64,000 nt of DNA. Source: Exiguobacterium profundum (GTDB taxonomy: Bacteria; Bacillota; Bacilli; Exiguobacteriales; Exiguobacteriaceae). Numbering within the stretch: position 1 is the stretch's first letter; every line of letters begins with the position of its first letter. Under the pieces are notes generated by a model. It was not told the origin of the DNA. It searched no databases and saw only the letters and a program-made list of their open reading frames with translations. The position numbers and the translations under genes were made by a program. This document shows positions 34,213 to 44,036 of this stretch, in pieces. The stretch is from contig NZ_MRSV01000001.1 of the NCBI RefSeq assembly GCF_001909285.1, positions 1,011,331-1,075,330 on the forward strand, read 5' to 3'.

Positions 34213-37200
34213 ATGGATTGGCAGAAAAAAGCACGTCGCGCCGCTTACCTTGGGGTACAACGGTCGAAGCGACTCGGTCGTAAAGTGTTGAACAAACGCC
34301 CGAACAAATCGCATCAACTACGTGAACTCGTACCGAACTGGTATACACGCTCACCTTACGTACACGTTGAAGGGACGGACCTTGTCTTCTCTGGGGACGA
34401 GCCGGTCACCGTCACGTACCGACCGAACGCGAGTTCAGATATCATCTCGGTGAACGACCTCGTCGAATCAGGTCAAAAGACGTTCACGGCTATGATGCGT
34501 GTCAAATCGCGCGAAGGTCTGATGCCAACGTTGACGTTAGAAGTCGTGCGTAAAGGTGGACGTACTCGTTACGTGACGGTACAGGACGGCGATCAGGTCG
34601 ATGTGACGCTCGGCATGGGTGAACAAATCGTCCGGGCTCATCTTGAAGTCAACGGGGCAGGAGCGTTCAGCCTCGTCGAGCTCATGCTCGGCAAGCTGTC
34701 GCTTTGGACAGTCGAAGGGACGGCTGCGAACGTATCACTTGATGCTTTTGATTTCCGTTATCCGCTTACGTCGTCGTCACTCCGTTCTCTCAAACCACAG
34801 AGTGAGATTGCTCACTTCGACGGAGACACGCTCGTCGTCCGTGCCGAAGGGAACCAATACACGCACTATGGCGTCGATGAGATCGCGCTACCACACGTCG
34901 ATACAGAACGTGGCATCGATTTTGAGACGGGTGATATGGACGATGACTTGTATCGTTTCTATTTGAAAGGGGACCGCACGGGTACAGCGGACGCCTCGCT
35001 ATTCATCGCGACGTATACGGTGTCTGGGCAGGATCGTTTGATTGAAGTGCCACTCGGACTGAGCGGTATCGTCCGCATCGCACCGTCACACCGTTCCATC
35101 CGCTATTTCATCCGCGTGAACGGGTCAGGACAGCTTGAGAACTTGAATATCGGCATGATTCGCGAAAAGAGTGTCCGCCGTGAAGACGTCTTGTCCCTCA
35201 AACCGGACATGTGGACGATCCCGGCACCCGACCTCATCAAATTGAAGAGTCGAGATGACCAACTCGTCGTCCAGTTGAAAGGCGAGGACGATCAGCGCCG
35301 CTACATCTCGTATGCAGAGATGAACAACAGCTTCAAACTGCTCCCGACAGAGTTCCCGTATGAAGTGAAGGCGAACAGTCGTTACCGTGTCACGCTCGAT
35401 GGTGTAGCCGATGAAGGGGCGAATGTTGTCCTCTACATCATTGCCTACTCGGCGACGGAGCGTCAGATTATGCAACAGGTTCAAATCGGAAGCGAGAAAG
35501 TCTTCTACTTTGACCGGGGCATCCGCTTCCTCCGTTTCGCCCTCCGTGTCGACGGTGTCGGAGAGGCTCAGGTCGACCGCATCCGTGTCGCTGAAGAACT
35601 CGTCAGCGATGGTACAGAAAACCCGACGTGGATGGACGTGCGCGAGGCTCGCTTCTTCGCACCAATCCCACGTGAACTACACGAACTGAAGGTCGCGGCC
35701 ATCTTCGATGAGTTTACGATGGCATCCTACAAACCAGAGTGTCAGCTCATCACGTTCACACCGGACAACTGGAAGACGGTGCTCCTCGATGAGCAACCGG
35801 ACGTCCTCGTCGTCGAATCGGCGTGGAAAGGGAACGCCGGTGCATGGGAGAAGAAAATCGTCAAATATGGCACGAACACATGGGAAGAGCTCGATGCGCT
35901 TCTCGCTTGGTGCCGTTATCACAATATCCCGACCGTCTTTTGGAACAAAGAAGACCCGATTCACTACGACCGTTTCATTGAGACGGCGAAGCGATTCGAC
36001 TATGTGTATACGACCGACATGAACCGCGTTCCGAACTATAAAGAAGATTGTGGTCATGACCGTGTCGATGCGTTACCGTTCGCGGCGCAGCCGAAAGAAC
36101 ATAATCCGATCCGCTTACCAGGGACTCGTGAGCCGTATGCGTGTTTCGCCGGTTCGTATTATGCGAACCGCCACGAATCGCGTAAAGCTGACATGGACAG
36201 ACTGTTCGCGGCGGCAGACAAGTATGGTCTTGCGATTTACGACCGCAACTATGCGATCAACCAACGCGGGGAGAGCGACCAACTTCAATTCCCGGAACAG
36301 TTCCGTCACTCGATTCGCGGCAGTTTGAAATACAACCAGATTGCCAAGGCGTATAAAGGGTATAAAGTCATGTTGAATGTCAACTCGGTCAACGATTCAC
36401 CGACGATGTTCTCACGTCGCGTCTTCGAAGGACTCGCCTGCGCCACACCGGTCGTCAGTACACGCTCGGTCGGGGTTGATGCCATGCTTGGCGATTACGT
36501 CTTCCTTGACGACGGAGAATCTGACTTGGATGAAACATTCCGCCGTTTGATGACAGATGACTCATTCTATGAGGACATCGCGATGCGTGGTATGCGTCAC
36601 GTGTTGACGTATCACACGTACACGCAACGTCTCGCGAAAATCGTCCAAGACGTCGGCATCCCGTACCGTGTCGACCACGAGAAGATTGCCGTCGTCGCCT
36701 TCATCAAGTCGCGCGAAGAGGCAGAACGCGTCGTCGCTCAGTTCGAGGCGCAACGTTATGAGCATAAACATCTCATGATGTTCCTCGATAAGTTCGAGGA
36801 TCACATCGATGTATACAACACGTATAACACGCCGTCGATCTCGACGTATATGCGTAGCTACTTGACGCACTATACCTCGTTCACGGAGATGGTCGAATCG
36901 TACGATTGGGTCGCCCACTTGAAGTCGGACGATTATTACGGTCCGAACTACTTGAGCGATTATCTGCTCGCGGCACGCTACGCAGAAGCGGACGTTCTGA
37001 CGAAAGAGGACTACTATATGTATGACGGTCAGCTCGTCAAACAGGACCATGACGAATCGTATCGTTATGTGTTTGATGCGACACCGTCCCGCTCAATCGT
37101 GCAGCCGTCGGCACTCCGTTTCTATACGGTGGAGGAGGCACTCCACATCTTTGAAGCGGATGAGAGCTTGAACGAGCTTGCTCGTTCTGGCAAACGCATC

Positions 37201-37278
37201 TTCAGTGTCGACCCGTATCAATATGTGAAAGCCGGTGCCGCCATGGATGAAGCGGACCTTCAGGAGGTAACATTATGA
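34213..37278 (+). CDS. Large CgeB-like glycosyltransferase
   Basis: 1021 residues from ATG 34213, 8 bases after GGAGG; TTG 34198 and ATG 34207 are in frame but too near the ribosome binding site. The basic start is followed by about 470 residues of repeated beta-rich modules I cannot name (ending G-x-G-x-(L/A)-x-x-(L/I) strands recur at about 130, 300 and 460). About 490-815 is a CgeB/DUF3880-type GT-B domain with V-F-W-N-K-E-D-P and N-S-P-T-M-F-S-R-R-V-F-E-G-L-A. The last 200 residues form a further domain with H-L-K-S-D-D-Y-Y, reminiscent of a GT-A DxD site. It overlaps the next gene by 4 bases (ATGA), so translation is coupled. Confidence 0.8.
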   Translation: MDWQKKARRAAYLGVQRSKRLGRKVLNKRPNKSHQLRELVPNWYTRSPYVHVEGTDLVFSGDEPVTVTYRPNASSDIISVNDLVESGQKTFTAMMRVKSREGLMPTLTLEVVRKGGRTRYVTVQDGDQVDVTLGMGEQIVRAHLEVNGAGAFSLVELMLGKLSLWTVEGTAANVSLDAFDFRYPLTSSSLRSLKPQSEIAHFDGDTLVVRAEGNQYTHYGVDEIALPHVDTERGIDFETGDMDDDLYRFYLKGDRTGTADASLFIATYTVSGQDRLIEVPLGLSGIVRIAPSHRSIRYFIRVNGSGQLENLNIGMIREKSVRREDVLSLKPDMWTIPAPDLIKLKSRDDQLVVQLKGEDDQRRYISYAEMNNSFKLLPTEFPYEVKANSRYRVTLDGVADEGANVVLYIIAYSATERQIMQQVQIGSEKVFYFDRGIRFLRFALRVDGVGEAQVDRIRVAEELVSDGTENPTWMDVREARFFAPIPRELHELKVAAIFDEFTMASYKPECQLITFTPDNWKTVLLDEQPDVLVVESAWKGNAGAWEKKIVKYGTNTWEELDALLAWCRYHNIPTVFWNKEDPIHYDRFIETAKRFDYVYTTDMNRVPNYKEDCGHDRVDALPFAAQPKEHNPIRLPGTREPYACFAGSYYANRHESRKADMDRLFAAADKYGLAIYDRNYAINQRGESDQLQFPEQFRHSIRGSLKYNQIAKAYKGYKVMLNVNSVNDSPTMFSRRVFEGLACATPVVSTRSVGVDAMLGDYVFLDDGESDLDETFRRLMTDDSFYEDIAMRGMRHVLTYHTYTQRLAKIVQDVGIPYRVDHEKIAVVAFIKSREEAERVVAQFEAQRYEHKHLMMFLDKFEDHIDVYNTYNTPSISTYMRSYLTHYTSFTEMVESYDWVAHLKSDDYYGPNYLSDYLLAARYAEADVLTKEDYYMYDGQLVKQDHDESYRYVFDATPSRSIVQPSALRFYTVEEALHIFEADESLNELARSGKRIFSVDPYQYVKAGAAMDEADLQEVTL

Positions 37279-39458
37279 CGAAGCAACCGCTCCGAATCCT
37301 CGTATACGGGGACGTCAATTTGAACTTGATCGACGGATCGGCCATCTGGCTCACGTCGGTCGTGCATATGTTGAACCAGGACCCGAACATCGAGGTCGAC
37401 GTGCTCTTGAAGCGCTCGATTGTGAAACCGGAAGTGACGGCGTCGATCAAACAGCTCGACCGCGTCAATTTCATCGACGTCTTCACGGAAGACTCGACGA
37501 AGAAAGACGAGCCGTACTATGAGAAGAAGGTGCTCCAGCCGGAAGAGGCGGCCCAACTCATCCACGAGCTCGTCGAGACGAAACAGTATGACATGACGTT
37601 CATCCGTGGGTTCCAGCTCGCTTATGCGCTCTCCGATTATGAACATACGATGAAAAAGACGTGGACTTATCTCACAGATTTCACGCATGATTCATCGGCC
37701 GCGTCACAGGAAGAGTTGGCACGTTTGAAGAAGATTGCGGACCGTTCGGCTCGCATGCTCTGTCAGACGACGGAGATGAAGGCGTACTTCGAGACGTTTT
37801 TACAGACGCCGAAGCCGTTCCTCATCTTGAACCCGATGATCCCGAACATGCGTGAGGCGACGCCGACGTTCAAACGTCAGGCGAAACGTCTCGTCTATAC
37901 AGGAAAGTTCGCGCCACTCTGGTATTCGGCTGAAATTCTCGACGCACTCGAGAAAGTACGGGTCCGGATGCCGGACGTCGAATTGAAAGTGGCGGGAGAC
38001 AAGTTCAACCAAGACCCGAACAATCCGAACTTCCGTAAAGAAGTGACGCATCGTCTTCAAACGGACGAAGGGATCCACTGGTTGAAAGGTATCCCGCGTG
38101 CGGACGTCGAGACGCTCATCGAAGAGAGCGACATCGGCATCTCGTGGCGTCACCCGGACCTTGACGACAGCCTCGAGTTGTCGACGAAGCTCCTCGAATA
38201 TGGGGCGCTCGGGAAGCCGGTCCTCCTTAACCGCAACAAGATGCACGAGATGTTGCTCGGCTCGAGCTACCCGCTCTTCGTCAATTCGGAAGACGAATTC
38301 ATCGAAAAGGTTGAACTCGCCTTCACGCATCCAGCCATCTATAAGGATGCGGCGGAACGGCTCTACAACATGGCGAAGAATTATACGTTCGCCAGCACGT
38401 TCGAACGTCTCCGTGACGCGATTTGGGAGATGCAGAAGACGACGATCCTCTTCGCCGGTCACGACTTGAAGTTCATCCGCATGTTCATGGAACGCTTTGA
38501 GGCCGACCCGAGCTACCGGGTCCTCATCGACCAGTGGGATGGACACAAGATTCATGATGTAAATCACAGCAAGGCATGTCTCGCACAAGCAGACGTCATT
38601 TTCTGTGAATGGGGCCTCGGCAACGCCGTCTGGTACTCGCAACATAAGTTGCCGCATCAACGCCTCATCGTCCGGATTCATCGTCAGGAGAAAGAAACAC
38701 CATTTCCACGGGAATATGCGCTCGACAACATCGACCGTATCATCCTCGTCTCACCGTATATGTTAGAAGAGATGCATCGTCTGTTCGGAATCCCGCGTCA
38801 CCAGATGACGGTCATCTACAACGCCGTCGACGCGGACAAGCTCGACAAACCGAAACAGGCAGACGATTTGACGTTCCGTCTCGGTATGATCGGCATGAAC
38901 CCGAAACTGAAGCGTCCGGACCTCGCGCTCGACGTCCTCGAAGAGCTGCTGAAGACGGACAAGCGGTACCATCTCCACTTCAAAGGACACCATCCAAAAG
39001 ACGTCTATTGGATCGGGAAGCGCGAAGAGGAGAGCGCGTACTATGAGGCGCTACTGAAACGCATCGAGGAGTCAGAACTTCGCGACCACGTCCACTTCGA
39101 TGGTCACGGCAATGACGTCGATACGTGGCTCCAATCGATCGGATTCGTCTTCTCGACGAGTGACTTGGAAAGTTTCCATCTCGCACCGGCCGAAGCGATG
39201 GCAGCAGGGTCATACCCGCTCATCCGCCACTGGACGGGTGCGGAAACAATTTACCCAGACGAACTACTCGTCACGGATACGTCGAAATTTGTCGATACGA
39301 TCCTCTCTTATAAAGAAGATACCGAGAAGCTGAAGACGGACGCAAAAGCCTATCAGGCGTATGCCCGTAAACATTTCGCGCTCGATCGTCTCTATCGAGA
39401 GATGGAACAAATCATTTCAGGCAAAACACACGAACAATTTGCGACGACATTGTCATGA
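37275..39458 (+). CDS. Double GT-B glycosyltransferase (GT4-like)
   Basis: 727 residues; AGGAGG precedes ATG 37275, which overlaps the previous stop codon. Two GT-B modules appear to be fused. The first (about 1-380) ends with a donor-site pattern D-D-S-L-E-L-S-T-K-L-L-E-Y-G-A-L-G-K-P. The second (about 385-715) ends with S-D-L-E-S-F-H-L-A-P-A-E-A-M-A-A-G, the E-x7-E motif of GT4 enzymes. No membrane segment. With the two enzymes upstream it gives this operon at least five catalytic modules, enough to build a complex repeat unit without a long list of single-domain transferases. Confidence 0.85.
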   Translation: MTKQPLRILVYGDVNLNLIDGSAIWLTSVVHMLNQDPNIEVDVLLKRSIVKPEVTASIKQLDRVNFIDVFTEDSTKKDEPYYEKKVLQPEEAAQLIHELVETKQYDMTFIRGFQLAYALSDYEHTMKKTWTYLTDFTHDSSAASQEELARLKKIADRSARMLCQTTEMKAYFETFLQTPKPFLILNPMIPNMREATPTFKRQAKRLVYTGKFAPLWYSAEILDALEKVRVRMPDVELKVAGDKFNQDPNNPNFRKEVTHRLQTDEGIHWLKGIPRADVETLIEESDIGISWRHPDLDDSLELSTKLLEYGALGKPVLLNRNKMHEMLLGSSYPLFVNSEDEFIEKVELAFTHPAIYKDAAERLYNMAKNYTFASTFERLRDAIWEMQKTTILFAGHDLKFIRMFMERFEADPSYRVLIDQWDGHKIHDVNHSKACLAQADVIFCEWGLGNAVWYSQHKLPHQRLIVRIHRQEKETPFPREYALDNIDRIILVSPYMLEEMHRLFGIPRHQMTVIYNAVDADKLDKPKQADDLTFRLGMIGMNPKLKRPDLALDVLEELLKTDKRYHLHFKGHHPKDVYWIGKREEESAYYEALLKRIEESELRDHVHFDGHGNDVDTWLQSIGFVFSTSDLESFHLAPAEAMAAGSYPLIRHWTGAETIYPDELLVTDTSKFVDTILSYKEDTEKLKTDAKAYQAYARKHFALDRLYREMEQIISGKTHEQFATTLS

Positions 39459-39466
39459 AAATGTAA

Positions 39467-39496
39467 TTGCACCAAAGAATTGTTCAAGAGTATAAT
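39467..39496 (+). promoter_or_regulatory. Probable sigma-A promoter
   Basis: TTGCAC (39467-39472), 18-base spacer, perfect TATAAT (39491-39496), about 90 bases before ATG 39586. It would start the sugar-nucleotide and exporter operon. No terminator separates it from the upstream glycosyltransferase gene. Confidence 0.5.
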
Positions 39497-39585
39497 GAGT
39501 ATTGTTTTATTATCGAATGTGAAATAAAATGATGGACAATGCGCTATTTAAAAAGCGCGTCAAAACATTTGGAGGTTACCACACA

Positions 39586-40875
39586 ATGAAAGTATGTACA
39601 GTAGGTCTTGGATATATCGGATTACCGACATCGGCTGTCTTTGCGAACTATGGCGTCGACGTCGTCGGAGTCGATATCTCACAACATGTTGTTGATAAAT
39701 TGAACCGTGGAGAGATCCACATTGAAGAGCCAGGTCTCGGCGAAATGGTCGCAGACGTCGTGGCAAAAGGGAAGTTCCGTGCATCACTATCTCCAGAGAA
39801 AGCAGATGCCTTCATCATCGCGGTCCCAACACCGAACAACGACGACGAGCACAAATCATGTGACTTGACGTACGTCTTGGATGCGACACGCAAAGTGTTG
39901 CCATTCGTTGAAAAAGGCAACGTCATCATCGTTGAGTCGACAATCGCACCACGTACGATGGACGACTTCGTCAAACCACTCGTTGAAGAAGCTGGATTCA
40001 CTGTCGGTGAAGACATCTATCTCGTACACTGCCCAGAGCGCGTATTGCCTGGACAAATCCTTCATGAGCTCGTGCACAACAACCGCATCGTCGGTGGGAT
40101 CACGACAGAATGTGCAGAAGCAGGCGCACGCGTCTACGGTACATTCGTTGAAGGTGAAATCGTGAAAACGGATGCGAAGACGGCAGAAATGTCGAAACTC
40201 ATGGAAAACACGTTCCGTGACGTCAACATCGCACTCGCGAACGAACTCGCAAAAGTATGTAACGACTTAGACATCAACGTTCTTGACGTCATCGAGATGG
40301 CGAACAAGCACCCACGTGTCAACTTGCATAGCCCAGGACCAGGTGTCGGTGGACACTGTCTCGCGGTCGACCCGTACTTCATCGTCGCGAAATCACCTGA
40401 CCTCGCGAAAATCATCAACTTGTCACGTGAGACGAACGTCTCGATGCCACACTACGTTGCAGACAACGTTCAGAAGTTGACTGCTGGAATCGAAGACGCG
40501 AAAGTCGCTGTCTTTGGTGTGACATACAAAGGAAACGTCGACGACATGCGTGAAAGCCCAGCGGTTGAAATCGCTGAAATCTTGCTTGACCGTGGTGTGA
40601 ACATCTCTGTTCACGATTCACACGTTGAAAAATCAACATCAAGCCGTTTCGAGCTCGTTTCAAAAGAAGAAGCACTCAAAGACGCAGACCTCGTCCTCGT
40701 ATTGGTTGACCACAACGAGTTCAAAGTCCTCGACTTTGCAGAGCTCAAGTCATCAATGCGTCGTCCGATGATCTTCGACACACGTAACATCGTGAAACCA
40801 GAAGGTGAAGACGTAGCGGTCGTCAACTACGGCAACCTCTACAAATATACAAAGGAAACGAATCTCGTTCTTTGA
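39586..40875 (+). CDS. wecC: UDP-N-acetyl-D-mannosamine dehydrogenase
   Basis: 429 residues from ATG 39586 after TTGGAGG; the frame upstream (ATG 39529) lacks the NAD-binding start. It oxidises UDP-ManNAc to UDP-ManNAcA with NAD. The Rossmann motif G-L-G-Y-I-G-L-P is at residues 6-13; V-P-T-P marks the family; the catalytic Cys258 is in G-V-G-G-H-C-L-A-V-D-P; the C-terminal UDP-binding domain has V-T-Y-K-G-N-V-D-D-M-R-E-S-P. WecC fits better than the UDP-glucose dehydrogenases, because the epimerase that makes its substrate lies in the same cluster at 42636. Codons favour GAC, GTC and CTC with strongly expressed character. Confidence 0.88.
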   Translation: MKVCTVGLGYIGLPTSAVFANYGVDVVGVDISQHVVDKLNRGEIHIEEPGLGEMVADVVAKGKFRASLSPEKADAFIIAVPTPNNDDEHKSCDLTYVLDATRKVLPFVEKGNVIIVESTIAPRTMDDFVKPLVEEAGFTVGEDIYLVHCPERVLPGQILHELVHNNRIVGGITTECAEAGARVYGTFVEGEIVKTDAKTAEMSKLMENTFRDVNIALANELAKVCNDLDINVLDVIEMANKHPRVNLHSPGPGVGGHCLAVDPYFIVAKSPDLAKIINLSRETNVSMPHYVADNVQKLTAGIEDAKVAVFGVTYKGNVDDMRESPAVEIAEILLDRGVNISVHDSHVEKSTSSRFELVSKEEALKDADLVLVLVDHNEFKVLDFAELKSSMRRPMIFDTRNIVKPEGEDVAVVNYGNLYKYTKETNLVL

Positions 40876-40890
40876 TTCAGGTGAATGAAC

Positions 40891-41688
40891 ATGTTTAAAT
40901 CCGCGAAAGCTATTCTTTCAGAGCTAAAGTCGAGCTTGTACTTGATTTTCCGTCTCGCCACGTATGAGACGCGAAGCAACAACTCGATGCAGTACCTCGG
41001 ATTTTTATGGGAGTTCGTGACACCGTTATTGCAGATTGGAGTTTACTGGTTCGTATTTGGATTTGGTATTCGAAGCGGCAGGCCGATTGATGGCGTGCCG
41101 TTTCTGCCATGGTTGGTCGCAGGGATTGTCGTCTGGTTCTTTATTGCCTCGGCGATCACCTCGACGGCCCGGTCCGTCTATTCGAAAATCGGCATGGTCT
41201 CCAAAATGAGCTTCCCAATCTCGACGATTCCGGCATACGTCTTGCTCGCACTCTTCTATCGCCACGTGGCGTTAGTCGGTGTCTCGTTTATCTTGATGTG
41301 GGCATTCGGATTCCCGATGGGGCTACATTCGCTCTGGTTTATCTACTTGGCGTTCAGTGCGCTTGCACTACTTTACTCGCTCGCCTTGATTACGTCCGCG
41401 CTCACGACAATCGTGCGCGATCTTCAAAACCTTCTTCAGTCGATGATGCGGATGTTGATGTATTTGACACCGATTTTTTGGGTGCCGTCGGCGAAGCTCG
41501 CGAATATCCTACAAATCAATCCGCTCTATTATTTAGTCGAAGGATATCGGTCGATGTTCCTCGGAACCGACTGGTTGGCGACTAACTGGGCTTACGGTCT
41601 CTATTACTGGGCCATCGTCTTCGTTCTCTTCTTCGTCGGGTCGATGATTCATTTGCGTTTCCGTCGACACTTCATCGATTACATTTGA
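40891..41688 (+). CDS. ABC-2 polysaccharide exporter permease, TagG-like
   Basis: 265 residues with six transmembrane helices. ATG 40891 is preferred to ATG 40885 because AGGTGA at 40879-40884 would touch the latter. The family pattern is visible: Y-L-G-F-L-W-E near residue 40, G-V-Y-W-F-V-F helix, and P-I-F-W-V-P and N-P-L-Y-Y-L-V-E-G-Y-R near the end. It forms the channel that moves an undecaprenyl-linked polymer across the membrane, together with the ATPase encoded 10 bases downstream. TagG and Wzm are close relatives. Confidence 0.88.
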   Translation: MFKSAKAILSELKSSLYLIFRLATYETRSNNSMQYLGFLWEFVTPLLQIGVYWFVFGFGIRSGRPIDGVPFLPWLVAGIVVWFFIASAITSTARSVYSKIGMVSKMSFPISTIPAYVLLALFYRHVALVGVSFILMWAFGFPMGLHSLWFIYLAFSALALLYSLALITSALTTIVRDLQNLLQSMMRMLMYLTPIFWVPSAKLANILQINPLYYLVEGYRSMFLGTDWLATNWAYGLYYWAIVFVLFFVGSMIHLRFRRHFIDYI

Positions 41689-41698
41689 GGAGGACCTT

Positions 41699-42586
41699 AT
41701 GTACCAGGTTAAATTTGAAAACGTATCGAAACGATATACGCTTTATAACAAGCAATCTGATAAGCTGAAAGAGATCTTCTTCAGTAAAGCAGGGGGCAAA
41801 CAGTTTTACGCGCTTCGCAATGTCACATTTGAAGTTCCACCCGGGGAAGTGGTCGGGATTATCGGCATTAACGGGTCAGGGAAGTCGACGATGTCGAACT
41901 TGTTGGCTGACGTCATGCCGCCGACTCACGGGAAAATCGAACTTCACGGAAAGACGGCGTTGATTGCGATCTCTTCTGGTTTGAACGGCAACTTGACTGG
42001 GCTCGAGAACATCGAGCTCAAAGGGTTGATGCTCGGGATGACGAAACAGGAGATTATCGATTTGACACCGGCCATCATTGAATTCGCCGATATCGGTGAC
42101 TTTATCAATCAGCCTGTCAAGACGTACTCGAGCGGGATGAAGTCTCGTCTCGGATTCGCCATCTCAATCAACGTCGACCCGGACATTCTCGTCATCGATG
42201 AGGCGCTCTCGGTCGGGGACCAAACGTTCACCGACAAGTGTCTCGCCAAGATGAACGAGTTCAAAGATCGTGGGAAGACGATTTTCTTCATCAGTCACTC
42301 GGTCTCACAAGTTCGCCAATTCTGTACGCTCGGCCTTTGGCTCGAGTTCGGAGAAGTGCGCGAATATGGACCAGTCGATGAAGTCGTTCGGGAGTACAAC
42401 AAGTTTTTGAAATGGTTCCGCAACTTGTCTAAAGAGCAACAAGACTCGTTTAAAGCCGACAAGCTCAAACGTCGTACGACGGTCGTCGATGCGACAGAGC
42501 TCGGAGAGACATACATCTTACCGCCTTTGACAGAAGAACAACTACAAACACGCCATTCGTCGGTCGCTGTATCGAACGAAGCGTGA
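41699..42586 (+). CDS. ABC polysaccharide exporter ATPase, TagH-like
   Basis: 295 residues; GAGGAGG precedes ATG 41699. Walker A is G-I-N-G-S-G-K-S-T (about 58-66), the signature is Y-S-S-G-M-K-S-R, and Walker B is I-L-V-I-D-E-A-L-S with the H-loop in I-S-H-S. This matches the TagH/Wzt/RfbB family of polymer exporters. Bacillus TagH is over 500 residues; this protein stops about 50 residues after the ATPase core and has no extended C-terminal or carbohydrate-binding domain. It works with the permease just upstream. Confidence 0.88.
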   Translation: MYQVKFENVSKRYTLYNKQSDKLKEIFFSKAGGKQFYALRNVTFEVPPGEVVGIIGINGSGKSTMSNLLADVMPPTHGKIELHGKTALIAISSGLNGNLTGLENIELKGLMLGMTKQEIIDLTPAIIEFADIGDFINQPVKTYSSGMKSRLGFAISINVDPDILVIDEALSVGDQTFTDKCLAKMNEFKDRGKTIFFISHSVSQVRQFCTLGLWLEFGEVREYGPVDEVVREYNKFLKWFRNLSKEQQDSFKADKLKRRTTVVDATELGETYILPPLTEEQLQTRHSSVAVSNEA

Positions 42587-42592
42587 GCAATT

Positions 42593-42635
42593 GGGAGGAG
42601 GAAGCACGGCGAAGTCAGACCGTGCGAAACGACCT
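42593..42635 (+). promoter_or_regulatory. Ribosome binding site separated from its start by a hairpin
   Basis: A very strong GGGAGGAGG (42593-42601) lies 34 bases before ATG 42636, too far for normal initiation. Between them GCACGG (42604-42609) pairs with CCGTGC (42620-42625). Folding this hairpin reduces the effective spacing to about 12 bases. No ribosome binding site lies directly before the ATG. Confidence 0.4.
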
Positions 42636-43736
42636 ATGAAAAAAGTCATGACCGTCTTTGGGACGCGACCAGAAGCCATCAAAATGGCACCACTCGTACT
42701 TGAGTTGAAAAAACGTGAAGGGGTAGAACCGATTGTCGTCGTGACAGCGCAGCACCGTCAAATGCTTGACCAAGTGCTCGAGTTGTTCGAAATCAAACCG
42801 GACTATGACCTCGACATCATGAAGGACAAGCAGACGCTTTACGATGTCACATCACGCGTATTGAAAGGGATGGGCGAGGTCATCGCTGAAACGAAGCCAG
42901 ACATCGTGTTGGTCCACGGGGACACAACGACGACATTCGCGGCATCACTCGCAGCCTTCTACAACCAAGTCGCAGTCGGTCACGTTGAGGCTGGCTTGCG
43001 CACACACAATAAATATTCACCATTCCCGGAAGAGATGAACCGCCAATTGACGGGTGTCATGGCTGACCTTCATTTCGCACCGACGGAAACGTCGCGTGAC
43101 AACCTCCTTCGTGAAGGCAAGAACGAAGAGATGATCTTCGTCACAGGGAACACGGCAATCGACGCACTCAAAACGACAGTCCGCGACGACTATGCGAGCG
43201 AATTGCTCGACAGCATCCGTTCACAAGGTCGTCGTCTCGTCATGTTGACGGCACACCGTCGTGAGAACTTGGGTGAGCCGATGCGTAACATGTTCCGTGC
43301 GGTCCGTCGCTTGATCGAGAAGTATGATGACATTGAAGTCGTGTATCCGGTCCACATGAACCCGGTCGTTCGTGAACTCGCTAACGAGATTCTTCACGAT
43401 GTCGAACGCGTCCACTTGATCGAACCGCTCGACGTCTTCGACTTCCATAACTATGCGGCGACGTCGCACTTGATCTTAACGGATTCAGGTGGCGTACAAG
43501 AAGAAGCACCATCTCTCGGTGTACCTGTCCTCGTCCTTCGTGACACGACAGAACGTCCAGAAGGTGTAGCTGCAGGAACACTCAAACTCGCAGGGATTGA
43601 AGAAGAAAACATTTTCTCACTCGCGGATGAGCTCTTGTCTGACGAAACGGCATACAAAGCGATGTCACAAGCATCGAACCCGTACGGTGATGGTGAGGCG
43701 TCACGTCGAATCGTCGATGCCATCCTTGCCAACTAA
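42636..43736 (+). CDS. mnaA: UDP-N-acetylglucosamine 2-epimerase (non-hydrolysing)
   Basis: 366 residues. It interconverts UDP-GlcNAc and UDP-ManNAc, feeding the dehydrogenase at 39586 or direct ManNAc use. The protein start M-K-K-V-M-T-V-F-G-T-R-P-E-A-I-K-M is the classic family N-terminus, which fixes ATG 42636 even though the ribosome binding site is distant (see the hairpin entry). Further family marks: V-H-G-D-T-T-T, H-V-E-A-G-L-R-T, T-A-H-R-R-E-N, and D-S-G-G-V-Q-E-E near the C-terminus. Also called WecB. Last gene of the wecC-exporter-epimerase set; a terminator follows. Confidence 0.92.
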   Translation: MKKVMTVFGTRPEAIKMAPLVLELKKREGVEPIVVVTAQHRQMLDQVLELFEIKPDYDLDIMKDKQTLYDVTSRVLKGMGEVIAETKPDIVLVHGDTTTTFAASLAAFYNQVAVGHVEAGLRTHNKYSPFPEEMNRQLTGVMADLHFAPTETSRDNLLREGKNEEMIFVTGNTAIDALKTTVRDDYASELLDSIRSQGRRLVMLTAHRRENLGEPMRNMFRAVRRLIEKYDDIEVVYPVHMNPVVRELANEILHDVERVHLIEPLDVFDFHNYAATSHLILTDSGGVQEEAPSLGVPVLVLRDTTERPEGVAAGTLKLAGIEEENIFSLADELLSDETAYKAMSQASNPYGDGEASRRIVDAILAN

Positions 43737-43748
43737 ATGAAAACGAAT

Positions 43749-43782
43749 AGAGTTGTTTTGTGCCCGGCACAGCAACTCTTTT
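43749..43782 (+). terminator. Rho-independent terminator
   Basis: AGAGTTG (43749-43755) pairs with CAACTCT (43773-43779), with an inner TGTGCC/GGCACA stem, then TTT. It ends the sugar-nucleotide operon. Confidence 0.7.
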
Positions 43783-43817
43783 CTGTATCATTATCCTAAT
43801 GATTCGGAGGTGCTTGC

Positions 43818-44018
43818 ATGTCAACGAAGCGAATTCGTCCGGCGATTTACCATTACTATCCGCGTGGACCACATAAAAATCATATGTCGATGCGCGAAGA
43901 GGAATACAAGACAGAGGTCACTTTTTTACCTCAATCGCTAAAGGACTCGATTTATGTTCAACTATTTGACTTGAAATTTGAAATTCCCCCATCGAAAATC
44001 TTTTTGGCTGATGCCTAG
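43818..44018 (+). CDS. Small protein, first half of a split frame
   Basis: 66 residues from ATG 43818 behind CGGAGGTG. Ends at TAG 44016 and the same frame continues directly with ATG, giving 91 more residues to 44294. No signal peptide; mixed charged sequence with strands; family not recognised. It may be the N-terminal part of a single protein of about 158 residues broken by a nonsense mutation, or a true short gene followed by a coupled partner. It sits between the epimerase operon and the MBOAT/DHHW acetylation genes. Confidence 0.5.
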   Translation: MSTKRIRPAIYHYYPRGPHKNHMSMREEEYKTEVTFLPQSLKDSIYVQLFDLKFEIPPSKIFLADA

Positions 44019-44036
44019 ATGGATGAAGGGGAAGAG

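Noticed and set aside
37800..38681. 293-codon minus-strand frame inside the double glycosyltransferase
   Set aside because: Antisense to a clear two-module enzyme; arises from GAC/GTC-rich codon use.
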